Shown: positions 47,461 to 55,240 of the stretch, piece by piece
Position numbering within the stretch: the stretch's first letter is position 1
Layout of the letters: each line of letters starts with the position of its first letter
Assembly: GCA_036013505.1 (NCBI GenBank)
Contig: CP107851.1
Coordinates: 4,411,501 to 4,475,500 of the forward strand
Direction of reading: 5' to 3'
Origin: Streptomyces sp. NBC_00510
Lineage (GTDB): Bacteria > Actinomycetota > Actinomycetes > Streptomycetales > Streptomycetaceae
Length of the DNA: 64,000 nucleotides
Made by a program: the position numbers and the translations under genes
Notes under the pieces: generated by a model
Told to the model about the DNA's origin: nothing
The model's input: only the letters and a program-made list of their open reading frames with translations
Databases searched by the model: none

Positions 47461-48245
47461 CTCCCGACCACGACCGCCGTCCCGCCCAAGAGGACTGGCT
47501 GCGCGACGCCTTCGCCCGGTCGCGCGACGCCTACCCCGCCTCCCAGGCCCCCGTCGACCGGATCCTCGCCACCGCGCGGGCGCGCAGGAAGCGCCACCGC
47601 GCGGCGGTCGCCGTCGGCGCCGTGGCCGGTGCCGCCTGCGTCCTCGCCGTCGTCGTGGCGGTGTCGATCCAGGGGGCCCGCCCCTCCGCCGGCCCCGCGG
47701 ACCGTTCCTCCCCGGCGGCGAGCCCGACCGCCACCGCGACGCCCGGCCCCCTCACCGTCCGGGTGGCCGGCGGCACGACCGGCGGCGCCCCCTGGTCGGT
47801 GGCGCTGGAGTTCCACCGGACGCTGCCGCGGGGCTACCGCCTCCCCACCCTCCCCGACGGCACCACCGCCCCCGGCACGGCGCTGCTGTGCCAGCGCATG
47901 TACATCGGCGGCATCCGCATCGACCACCAGGGCGGCCCCTGGTCCGACTGCCAGCCCGTCACCGGCGCCCACGACCCCGCCGGCAGCGGCGGCATGGGCC
48001 TGTGGGGCCTGCACGACAAGGGCACCACCGGCTCCCGCCTCATGGTCTCCAACCCCGAGGCCGACGTCGCCCACGGCATCGTCAACCTCACCGACGGCAC
48101 CCACCTCAAGGCCACCACCGTCACCGTCCCCGGCACCGACTACCGCGCCTGGGCCGTCGCCATACCCGACGGCAGGACCATCGCCACCGTCGACCAGTAC
48201 GACACCCACCACCACCGCCTCACCCGCGACACCGACTGGCGCTGA
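47457..48245 (+). CDS. Membrane protein with cytoplasmic N-domain and twin extracellular domain (copy 2), candidate anti-sigma/sensor
   Basis: A 262-aa bitopic protein. Residues 1-48 are charged and cytoplasmic (EDWLRDAFARSRDAYPASQAP, RARRKRHR); 49-71 form one membrane helix; 72-112 are an S/P/T-rich linker; 113-262 are the domain shared with the secreted protein at 46186. The ATG overlaps the sigma stop, the standard arrangement for an anti-sigma or co-sensor. No zinc-binding HxxxCxxC motif is present. It is inferred, not shown, that the N-terminus binds the sigma factor. Confidence 0.82.
   Translation: MTPDHDRRPAQEDWLRDAFARSRDAYPASQAPVDRILATARARRKRHRAAVAVGAVAGAACVLAVVVAVSIQGARPSAGPADRSSPAASPTATATPGPLTVRVAGGTTGGAPWSVALEFHRTLPRGYRLPTLPDGTTAPGTALLCQRMYIGGIRIDHQGGPWSDCQPVTGAHDPAGSGGMGLWGLHDKGTTGSRLMVSNPEADVAHGIVNLTDGTHLKATTVTVPGTDYRAWAVAIPDGRTIATVDQYDTHHHRLTRDTDWR
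47793..48245 (+). repeat. Direct repeat, copy 2 of the 150-codon twin domain
   Basis: Partner of 46420-46872. Differences cluster in residues 13-20, 91-98 and at the extreme C-terminus of the domain, with runs of more than 15 identical residues elsewhere. Confidence 0.9.
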
Positions 48246-48351
48246 CCCGGGAGGAGGGGACCCGTCGCACGGCCGGTGTCACATACCGCCCCGCCGCCCT
48301 GTCGTCATGGACGAAGAGCACACCGACCACGGAAGGTGGGGGTTCCTCATC

Positions 48352-48648
48352 ATGGGCGTCGAGCGGTCGCAGCAGGCCGAAGGGCACGTCCGTACCGACC
48401 ACCCGGCCCGGTACCTGGCACGTCGGCGTACGAAGCTCGGCGTCGCAGCCGTCGTCGTGCTGGTCGTCGTCGCCCACCTGGGCCTGGGCGGGCTGCTGCT
48501 GGCGTCCGGGCCCTGGAAGCACTGGGCCGTCGGCGCCCTCGTGGCCGTCGTCCTGGCCAAGGCCGTCTTCCTGCTCCTACGCCGCGGCAGAAACCGTGGA
48601 AACCGAGGTTCGGGGCGTACAACCAAGCGCGCTCCTCACCAGTCCTGA
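48352..48648 (+). CDS. Small two-helix membrane protein
   Basis: A 98-aa protein from the ATG at 48352, preceded by a GGAAGGTGGGGG ribosome-binding region. An in-frame ATG at 48307 would give 113 aa but has a poor site. Two hydrophobic segments (about residues 29-52 and 56-76 of the shorter form) are followed by a basic RRGRNRGNRG tail. It lies 106 bp after the sigma/sensor pair on the same strand. Function not recognised. Confidence 0.65.
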   Translation: MGVERSQQAEGHVRTDHPARYLARRRTKLGVAAVVVLVVVAHLGLGGLLLASGPWKHWAVGALVAVVLAKAVFLLLRRGRNRGNRGSGRTTKRAPHQS

Positions 48649-48696
48649 TCGTCGGCGGTGCCGTCATGCCGCCGAGGACCAGGAGCGAAGGAACGC

Positions 48697-50745
48697 ATGA
48701 ACCGACCCAGAGGCGCGACGGTCGCCACGGCCGCCACCGTCGTGCTCGCCACCGCGGGCGGCCTGCTCACCGCGGCCACGCCCGCTTCCGCCGCCGTGAC
48801 CTGCACGTCGCCGGTCTTCAAGCGGACGTTCTACGCGAACACCACATTTTCCGGGACACCCAGGCACACGGACTGCGACTCCGCGATCGACCAGAACTGG
48901 GGCACCGGCGCGCCCTACAAGGGCCTGCCGGTCAACAACTTCGGCGTCCGCTGGTCCACCACACGCGACTTCGGTTCCGGCGGGCCCTTCACGTTCACCG
49001 CTTCCTCCCGCGACGGCATCCGCGTCTACCTCGACGGCGTCCGCAAGGTCGACCTGTGGAAGAACGTGTCGTCCACCGTGCGCAGGACCGCCAACGTCAC
49101 CGTCCCTTCCGGCAAGCACACCCTGCGCGTCGACTTCGTCAACTGGACGGGCGCGGCCAACGTCACGTTCGGCTACGCCCCCCGCACGTCGGCGACGGTC
49201 GACAAGGTCAAGCCCCTCGTCCCGGCCGGCACCACCGTCGCCTACAGCGCTAACACCGCGTCCACGAAGGTCGGCTGGGCGAAGAACAAGGAGATGGACC
49301 TCGTCGGCTACCGCGTGTACCGGCGGCTGAAGGGCGCCTCCTTCCCCTCGAAGCCGATCGCCACCACGACGTCCACCTCGTACACGGACACGACCGTCCC
49401 GAAGGACGGCAACGTCTACTACTACGAGGTCCGCGCCTACGACAAGGCCGGCAACACCTCGTCGGGCACCGCCGACCTCGGCATCACCACCGTCGACCGC
49501 ACCGCCCCCGCCGCCCCGAAGGGCGTCGAGGAGAACTGGGCCATGGGCTACCCCGGCACCATCACCCTGTACTGGGACAGCAACTCCGAGCCCGACCTGG
49601 CCGGCTACCGCGTCTACCGCTCGACGTCCCTGCCGGTCGCCCTCACCCCGGAGAACCGGGTGACCGGCGACGCCTTGTCGCACGGCGGCTACACGGGGCC
49701 GCTGCCGCCGACCGGCGACATCCACTACTACGTGGTCACCGCCGTCGACACGCACGGCAACGAGTCGGCGGCCTCCAAGGCGGCGATGTACTACACCCGC
49801 GACCTGACGGGTCCGGTCGACACCGCACTCAACGCGCGCGGCCGGGAGGACGAGGCAGGCGTCACGCTGACCTGGGATCCCTCCGAGCGGACCAGCGACG
49901 ACTTCGCGGGCTACACCGTCATCCGGTACGCCAATCCGCGCGGTACCGGGGGCCCGCGGGAGGTGGTCGGCACGGGGGTCGAGGGCACCACGTTCACGGA
50001 CCCCGCGCCGCCGCCCGGCGCCACCTACTACTACGGGGTGGTCGCGGTCGACCACGCGGGCAACGGGGGCACCCCGTCCCAGGAGGTCGTCGTCACCGTC
50101 TCCGGGAACACGACGGCTCCCGCCCCGGTCACCGGCCTGACCGCCGACCCCAAGGAGAACGGCGTCACCCTCACCTGGGACGCCGACACCGCACCGGGCC
50201 TCGACCACTACCGCGTGCTGCGCGGCACGTTCGCCGACGGGCGGTGGACGTACGCCCCGCTGATCGACCCCTGGACCCTGCGGCCGCGGGAGATCAAGGC
50301 GACGACCTTCCACGACCGGACGGCGGCCGACGGCCAACGGATCCGCTACGCGGTCGTCTCCGTCGACCAGTACGGCAACCAGCTCACCCCCGACACCGGC
50401 GCCACCGTCACCGAGGTCACCGAACTCGACCTCCGCCCCACCGCCCCACCGGCGACCGGCGCCCCGATCCACCTGAACAGCAACGAGACCGGCTCCCTCC
50501 ACTGGTTCCTCACCGACGACAGGAACGCCAACGGCAGCCCGGTGACCGCCTTCACCGTGAGCCGATGGAACCGCGAGAGCGGGAGCTTCGACGTGCTCGC
50601 CACGGAGCCCAAGGGCAACTCGACCGACTGGTACTGGTCCGACCGCACCCAGCCGGCCGCCACCACGGTCTACTACCGCGTCACGGTCCTCTACGCGGAC
50701 GGCACGGAATCGGGCGCGTCCGAGGTCGCCGCCCTGAGCTACTGA
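48697..50745 (+). CDS. Secreted PA14/fibronectin type III repeat protein
   Basis: A 682-aa exported protein. A signal peptide (about 1-33, ending AASAAV) is followed by a PA14-like domain (about 40-165: WGTGAPYKGLPVNNFGVRW, SRDGIRVYLDGVRKVDLW, SGKHTLRVDFVNWTG) and about five fibronectin type III repeats with recurring GYRVYR and YYYEVRAYDKAGN motifs. No catalytic domain is visible, so a role in carbohydrate or cell-surface binding is the best guess. The ATG at 48697 has an AGGAG upstream. It is followed by a strong terminator. Confidence 0.87.
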   Translation: MNRPRGATVATAATVVLATAGGLLTAATPASAAVTCTSPVFKRTFYANTTFSGTPRHTDCDSAIDQNWGTGAPYKGLPVNNFGVRWSTTRDFGSGGPFTFTASSRDGIRVYLDGVRKVDLWKNVSSTVRRTANVTVPSGKHTLRVDFVNWTGAANVTFGYAPRTSATVDKVKPLVPAGTTVAYSANTASTKVGWAKNKEMDLVGYRVYRRLKGASFPSKPIATTTSTSYTDTTVPKDGNVYYYEVRAYDKAGNTSSGTADLGITTVDRTAPAAPKGVEENWAMGYPGTITLYWDSNSEPDLAGYRVYRSTSLPVALTPENRVTGDALSHGGYTGPLPPTGDIHYYVVTAVDTHGNESAASKAAMYYTRDLTGPVDTALNARGREDEAGVTLTWDPSERTSDDFAGYTVIRYANPRGTGGPREVVGTGVEGTTFTDPAPPPGATYYYGVVAVDHAGNGGTPSQEVVVTVSGNTTAPAPVTGLTADPKENGVTLTWDADTAPGLDHYRVLRGTFADGRWTYAPLIDPWTLRPREIKATTFHDRTAADGQRIRYAVVSVDQYGNQLTPDTGATVTEVTELDLRPTAPPATGAPIHLNSNETGSLHWFLTDDRNANGSPVTAFTVSRWNRESGSFDVLATEPKGNSTDWYWSDRTQPAATTVYYRVTVLYADGTESGASEVAALSY

Positions 50746-50772
50746 CCCCGCCCGCGCCGGCGGCGACAGCCG

Positions 50773-50808
50773 GGAAGGGGACCGGAAGTGAGTTTCCGGT
50801 CCCCTTCC
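50773..50808 (+). terminator. Terminator after the fibronectin-repeat gene
   Basis: A perfect 15-bp inverted repeat (GGAAGGGGACCGGAA, 50773-50787, with 50794-50808), 28 bp past the stop. Confidence 0.9.
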
Positions 50809-50890
50809 ACCGAGTCGTCGTCCGCCGGTGCGGGAGCCCGCGCTGCGAAAATCCAGCGTCGGCGAGCTCACCTCGTGCCACGATCGGCGC

Positions 50891-51472
50891 ATGTGGAACG
50901 TCACGGAGGTGCACGAGCGGCTCCAGGCGCTGACCGAAGCCGACCCCGGCCATCGGCGATTCGGTGCGGCACGTCACCGCTACCTGCTCGACCCGCCGGT
51001 CACGGAATCCCGAATAGCCCGCTTCGAGCAGGAGCACGGGATAAGCCTTCCTCCTTCTTACCGCGCCTTCATCACGGCAGTGGGAAGCGGGGGCGGGGGG
51101 CCTTGCCACGGGCTGTTCCGGTTCGGCAGTGAAGTGTGGGCACGCCAGCAGACCGATCTCGGCGAACGGTGGGCAGACCTGCCGGCCACACCGTTCCCCC
51201 ACACCGATCGCTTCCAGCCCTGGCCCGAGGAGACGGCCCGTCCACGGCACGCTCCCGAAGACGAGTACTACGACCCGTGCTGGTTTACCGGCTCACTCGT
51301 CATCGCCGAGATCGGCTGCGCCTCCTACTTCCGCCTCGTGGTCACCGGCGAGGCCCGCGGCCAGGTCAGGTCGGACCACCTCCTCTCCGACCAGGGGCTC
51401 AACCCCGGCCCGGACTTCCACGACTGGTACATGCAGTGGCTGATGAACCCCGGTGGCACAGTGGGCTCTTGA
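50891..51472 (+). CDS. SMI1/KNR4 family protein
   Basis: A 193-aa protein. The core VTESRIARFEQEHGISLPPSYRAFI (about 40-65) and the downstream GNGGGGPCHGLF-like glycine loop match the SMI1/KNR4 fold, often an immunity protein against polymorphic toxins, though stand-alone members also exist. The ATG at 50891 fits the family. It is convergent with a DUF4259 gene 8 bp away. No toxin gene is adjacent. Confidence 0.88.
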   Translation: MWNVTEVHERLQALTEADPGHRRFGAARHRYLLDPPVTESRIARFEQEHGISLPPSYRAFITAVGSGGGGPCHGLFRFGSEVWARQQTDLGERWADLPATPFPHTDRFQPWPEETARPRHAPEDEYYDPCWFTGSLVIAEIGCASYFRLVVTGEARGQVRSDHLLSDQGLNPGPDFHDWYMQWLMNPGGTVGS

Positions 51473-51480
51473 GCCCTGCG

Positions 51481-51912
51481 CTATGGCTTGACGTCAAAGA
51501 GCGGGATGGTCGGTGGCGGCGGGGCGAGTACGGCACGAAGGCTGTTGAGCGTCGCCCGCCATTGCCTGCCGTCCCGTGGATTGACCCAGTTCGACGCCAC
51601 TCCGGATTCGTCGCTGACGATGCGGGCGAGGGCTTCGTCCGCCAGGTTCCGGAGGTCGGAGCGGAAGGTCGGCATGGGTGTTTCAGGGCCGTAGGACGTG
51701 TCGACTGGTTCACCGCCTGGACACTGCGCCGCGATCAGTGCCGCAGCGGCCACAGCTTCCTCCGCTTCCGTGAGGTAGCCGCCGGCGTCCACGGTGCGGG
51801 TGAGGACGCCGCGGATCAGGGCTTCACGTTCCTCGGGCTTGGCGTCGTCGAGAGCGCAGGCGAAGTCCGCGGCAGTGTCGTTGTCGAAGGGGCCGGTAGC
51901 CCAGGTACCCAT
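51481..51912 (-). CDS. DUF4259 protein
   Basis: A 143-aa protein beginning MGTWATGPFDNDTAADFA, the DUF4259 signature, then alternating helices (EAEEAVAAAALIAAQC). The family is uncharacterised and common in actinobacteria. The ATG at 51912 was used; the frame runs further upstream without similarity. It is the last chromosomal gene before the integrated element. Confidence 0.9.
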   Translation of the reverse strand: MGTWATGPFDNDTAADFACALDDAKPEEREALIRGVLTRTVDAGGYLTEAEEAVAAAALIAAQCPGGEPVDTSYGPETPMPTFRSDLRNLADEALARIVSDESGVASNWVNPRDGRQWRATLNSLRAVLAPPPPTIPLFDVKP

Positions 51913-52120
51913 GATGATCTCCTCGCACAGCCACGCCGGGAGCCTCGCACCGGCCACTGACAACGCGGTCGACGCCGACCAGGGTCCGCCGTCCCACGGA
52001 TGCCCCACAGCCGCAGGTCGGGCCCCAGATTCCCGTCCACGCCCCGTCCACAACCGCTGGTAGAGACCGTGCGAGAACGGGACGGAGCGAGACAGTGACC
52101 CGCATCCGCTGGCGCAAACA

Positions 52121-52160
52121 AAACAGCCCCTGTGCCGCGTTTCCGCAGCTCAGGGGCTGT
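52121..52160 (-). terminator. Terminator of the original tRNA-Tyr gene
   Basis: Stem ACAGCCCCTG/CAGGGGCTGT (52123-52132, 52151-52160). Read on the minus strand it is followed by TTTTGTTTG. It lies 10 bp past the 3' end of the tRNA-Tyr fragment. Confidence 0.8.
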
Positions 52161-52170
52161 GTTTCCACTG

Positions 52171-52220
52171 TGGCGGCGCCAGGATTCGAACCTGGGTAGG
52201 CTAAGCCGACGGATTTACAG
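52171..52220 (-). other. attL: displaced 3' fragment of tRNA-Tyr
   Basis: Minus strand from the anticodon loop CTGTAAA (GTA, Tyr) through the long variable arm and T-loop TTCGAAT to acceptor CGCCGCC plus discriminator A. Upstream of the anticodon loop the sequence no longer pairs with the anticodon 3' strand (TCCGT) and has no GGCGGCG acceptor strand. It is therefore not a working tRNA but the chromosomal remnant left when an element integrated; the restored gene should lie at the far end. Confidence 0.85.
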
Positions 52221-52598
52221 CGGGCCACTCTTAGTAGGCCTGACCTGGCAAATTCCTGTGCATGAGCCCGCGCGGGGGACACATGGGGGACAGCGCAAGC
52301 GAAGACGCTCGCTGCCGTTAACACCAGATCGCCAACTGGCGCCGCGGCGCTCGGCAGGCGACCGCCGAGCTGCGACCGCGAAGCGTGCCAGCAAAAACCG
52401 TACCCCGTTCTGGCAGCGGCATCTGACCGACCTGCGCTCTCGTCACTGGCCCAGGCATCGAGGTAGCAGCACGGACCGCTCGGGCCCTGCTCCGTATGAA
52501 CCAACCCTGTGGGTCCCCGATACCGGGATCCACTACCTCTGGGTCTGTTGGCTGCCTATGCTGTAGCTCTGTCAGGTTGGGCAGTGTGGGGGTGGGAT
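52221..52598. other. Non-coding region at the left end of the element
   Basis: About 380 bp between attL and the EACC1 gene. No persuasive gene on either strand; no matching repeats found. It may include part of the att recognition region and the promoter of the EACC1-caspase pair. Confidence 0.5.
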
Positions 52599-52952
52599 GT
52601 GCGGCTGACGCTGCGGATTGAAGGGGACTCGACCGAGGACGACGTCCGCTCCCTGTACGACTGGCTGCTCCTGGATCGTAATCTCAGGCGCGAGGCCCAG
52701 GTGGAGATGGCGTCATCATCTGTGCCGGTCCCTGGGCAGCAGGGGGATCTACTGGACTTGGTGTCGCTGGCGGTCGGTAGTGGATTCAACGCGGCCTCGC
52801 TTGGTGTGGCCCTCGCTGCATGGCGGTCTACACGCCCCAAGGAACCAACCGTCACTGTCGAGCGCGCCGACGGCAGCAAGGTGACGGTCACAGGCGCTTC
52901 CCGAGATGAGGCGCAGCGCTTGATCGAGCAACTGCTCAATGATCAACAGTAG
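52599..52952 (+). CDS. EACC1 protein (effector-associated constant component 1)
   Basis: A 117-aa protein. The N-terminal strand-helix RLTLRIEGD...VRSLYDWLLLDRNLR, the glycine-rich hydrophobic middle (VSLAVGSGFNAASLGVALAAW, probably one membrane-associated helix) and the C-terminal PTVTVERADGSKVTVTG strands match EACC1, the small constant component found beside effectors in actinobacterial conflict systems. The GTG at 52599 is preferred because GGGGGTGGGAT precedes it; the longer frame from 52509 has a weak start. It ends 9 bp before the caspase gene. Confidence 0.82.
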   Translation: MRLTLRIEGDSTEDDVRSLYDWLLLDRNLRREAQVEMASSSVPVPGQQGDLLDLVSLAVGSGFNAASLGVALAAWRSTRPKEPTVTVERADGSKVTVTGASRDEAQRLIEQLLNDQQ

Positions 52953-52961
52953 GCGTCGCGA

Positions 52962-55175
52962 GTGAGTAAGCTCCCCGATCCAAATAAGTCGCAGGCACTG
53001 TTCATCGGGGTAGACACGTTTGACAGCCTCGATCCGTTGCCAGCAGTCCGTCGGAATCTTTCGACCCTCGTCGACTTGTTTGTTGGTGACGTGTGGGGGT
53101 TGGATTATTCGCACTGCACGCAGTTACTCAATCCCGCTTCGACTCGGGAAGTGGACGAAGCGATCTCGCGTGCCGCGAAAGCGGCAACGGATACCTTGCT
53201 CCTGTACTACGCCGGGCATGGGCTGCTCGATCGGCAGGGACGTCTGCATCTTGCTATGTCCGACAGTGACAAGGATTCAGTCCACTCCACCTCATTTCCC
53301 TACGACTGGATACGCATGCGCCTGGCCGAGAGTGGCGCTTCGCGGTGCATCGTAATTCTCGACTGCTGTTTTAGTGCACGTGCGATGGGGGTGCAGTCTC
53401 CCGCATCAAGCATCGCGGAGCTCGCCGAGGCGGAGGGCACGTATGTGCTCGCAGCGGCCGACGAACGCGCTATCGCTTTGGCACCGCCCGGCGAAGCGTT
53501 CACGGCTTTTACTGGAGCGTTGGTCCGCGTCTTGACCGATGGCATGGCCGACGCCCCCGAGTTGCTCGACCTTGACACGGTTTTCCAAGGGGTTCAGTCC
53601 ATCCTGAGGCGTCAGGCGCGACCCGATCCTCAATGTTTGGGCCGCAATCAGGTTGGGCGAACGTCGTTTGCCAGGAACTCCGCCTACGTGCCGGAACAGG
53701 CACATGACTTGCGGTATGACCTACAGGCCGCCATCCAAGACCTCCATCTAGGCCGCAGCCTCGCCGAGACACTAAAGGCTGTCTCGGACGGCGTTGTAAG
53801 CGCTCTGGGATTTGAGCTGGCGTGGGTACACCTTGTGAGTTCGGATGGCGACCTTGTCGTCGCGTCGTTCTCCGGCGACGACGAGGCCGCGCCCGACCTC
53901 ACCGGACGCAGCGGCTCCCGCGCCTCCTGGGAGCGCCGCCTATGCCTGGCAGAGGCCTGGGGCGGGGTCCGCTTCATTCCCCATACCGAGGGCTGGGTCC
54001 TCGACGGAGACGATGTTCCGGAGTGGTTCGCAGGTGGGCCCGCACCGTCCTCCGAGTATGAGTGGCACCCAGCGGACCGGCTATACGTGCCGATGTTCGC
54101 CGACGGCGAGTTGATAGGGATCATCTCCGTAGGCAAACCACGTTCCAGCCGCCGACCTGGACTAGCGCAGTGTGAGGCCTTGCAGGCGTACGCGTTCCAA
54201 GCCGCGATCGCCATCAGAGCCGCTCGGCTTCGGGCTAGCATGCAGCGTGCGCTTGTCCGCCTGGAGCAGGAGCGAGAGAGCTTGCGGGCAAGCGAGGAAA
54301 GCTTCCGGCAGGCCTTCGAGTACGCACCCAGCGGTCTGGCCATAACCGAGATGGGCGGCGACCAGCACGGCCGATTCGCCCGCATAAACGACGCGCTATG
54401 CCGCCTACTGGGCCGCTCTGCCACCGCGATTGGCCGCTACTCCTTCATCGACTTTGTCCACCCCGATGATGTTGGCACCCTGCTCCTTACGTCTGCAGAG
54501 GGAGGGCGCGCCGAGCTGCGCCTCAGTCGTCGCGACGGCATGTACGTATGGGTATCCCTCCGTAACTCTGTCGTTGCTGACACCGAAGACGGGCCGCGTT
54601 ACCTGCTCACCCATGTTGAGGACATCCAGGAACGTAAGCTCCGCGAGCTTGAGCTCGCCCATCGGGCCTCACATGACCAGCTCACTGGCCTGCCAAACGC
54701 CTCCGAGCTCCACACTCGCCTCAGTGACCGCCTGTGCCAAGCCACCGACGAACCCACCGACAAACCCACTGGCTTCCAGGAATACCACCGGCATGTGGTG
54801 GCCCCCGATGACGACTCAAGCACCCAAGGCCTGGCTGTCATCTTCTGCGCGCTCCGCGGCTTCAAGTCGTTCAATGCCCGATTTGGCCGCAACAGTGGCG
54901 ACGCAGTCCTTATCGAAGTCGGCCGGCGCCTGGCTCTCCCGCTTCGGGCCGGAGATACCGTGGCCCGACTCGGCGGAGACGAGTTCGTCGTACTCATCCA
55001 TGGAGTTGACCACTCGGGTGCGCAAGAAATAATGCTGCGGCTACAGAATGAGATTCGCGCGCCCTATCAAATTGACGGTCAGAACGTTAGAGCGGGCGCG
55101 AGCTTCGGAATGACATGGGCGCAGTGCGGCATGGCGGCAACCGATGTCATATCGGCCGCCCGCGATGCAGCCTAA
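52962..55175 (+). CDS. EACC1-associated caspase fused to GAF, PAS and degenerate GGDEF domains
   Basis: A 737-aa effector. Residues 8-235 form a caspase-like protease with H86 (YYAGHG) and C136 (LDCCFSAR). A GAF domain (about 262-422), a short coiled coil, a PAS domain (445-555: FRQAFEYAPSGLAITE, FIDFVHPDD) and a GGDEF domain (565-737) follow. GGDEF is intact at 671-675, but the metal/substrate segment usually LDIDxFK is CALRGFK (629-635), so both aspartates are lost. R662-x-x-D665, five residues before GGDEF, is an inhibitory-site motif. The C-terminus stops about 10-20 residues short of a typical GGDEF end. It probably forms one operon with EACC1. Confidence 0.88.
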   Translation: MSKLPDPNKSQALFIGVDTFDSLDPLPAVRRNLSTLVDLFVGDVWGLDYSHCTQLLNPASTREVDEAISRAAKAATDTLLLYYAGHGLLDRQGRLHLAMSDSDKDSVHSTSFPYDWIRMRLAESGASRCIVILDCCFSARAMGVQSPASSIAELAEAEGTYVLAAADERAIALAPPGEAFTAFTGALVRVLTDGMADAPELLDLDTVFQGVQSILRRQARPDPQCLGRNQVGRTSFARNSAYVPEQAHDLRYDLQAAIQDLHLGRSLAETLKAVSDGVVSALGFELAWVHLVSSDGDLVVASFSGDDEAAPDLTGRSGSRASWERRLCLAEAWGGVRFIPHTEGWVLDGDDVPEWFAGGPAPSSEYEWHPADRLYVPMFADGELIGIISVGKPRSSRRPGLAQCEALQAYAFQAAIAIRAARLRASMQRALVRLEQERESLRASEESFRQAFEYAPSGLAITEMGGDQHGRFARINDALCRLLGRSATAIGRYSFIDFVHPDDVGTLLLTSAEGGRAELRLSRRDGMYVWVSLRNSVVADTEDGPRYLLTHVEDIQERKLRELELAHRASHDQLTGLPNASELHTRLSDRLCQATDEPTDKPTGFQEYHRHVVAPDDDSSTQGLAVIFCALRGFKSFNARFGRNSGDAVLIEVGRRLALPLRAGDTVARLGGDEFVVLIHGVDHSGAQEIMLRLQNEIRAPYQIDGQNVRAGASFGMTWAQCGMAATDVISAARDAA

Positions 55176-55240
55176 GGCTTGTCCCGTAACTGATCTTCGA
55201 TGAGGCGTGGGCGAGGTCAACAGTCGTTCGACCCGATCGC

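Noticed and set aside
46186-48245. Twin domains as an assembly duplication error
   Set aside because: The copies differ at 19 of 150 residues and have different N-terminal halves (signal peptide versus membrane anchor).
50891-51912. SMI1/KNR4 and DUF4259 genes as a toxin-immunity cassette
   Set aside because: No polymorphic toxin or secretion-linked gene is adjacent, and both are on the chromosomal side of attL.
52171-52220. A functional tRNA-Tyr gene
   Set aside because: The 5' acceptor strand, D-arm and 5' anticodon strand are missing, so only the 3' part from the anticodon loop remains.
55165-55200. Caspase gene truncated by the IS
   Set aside because: Rejoining the flanks gives TAG at the same position, so the insertion did not shorten the protein, assuming a single insertion event.
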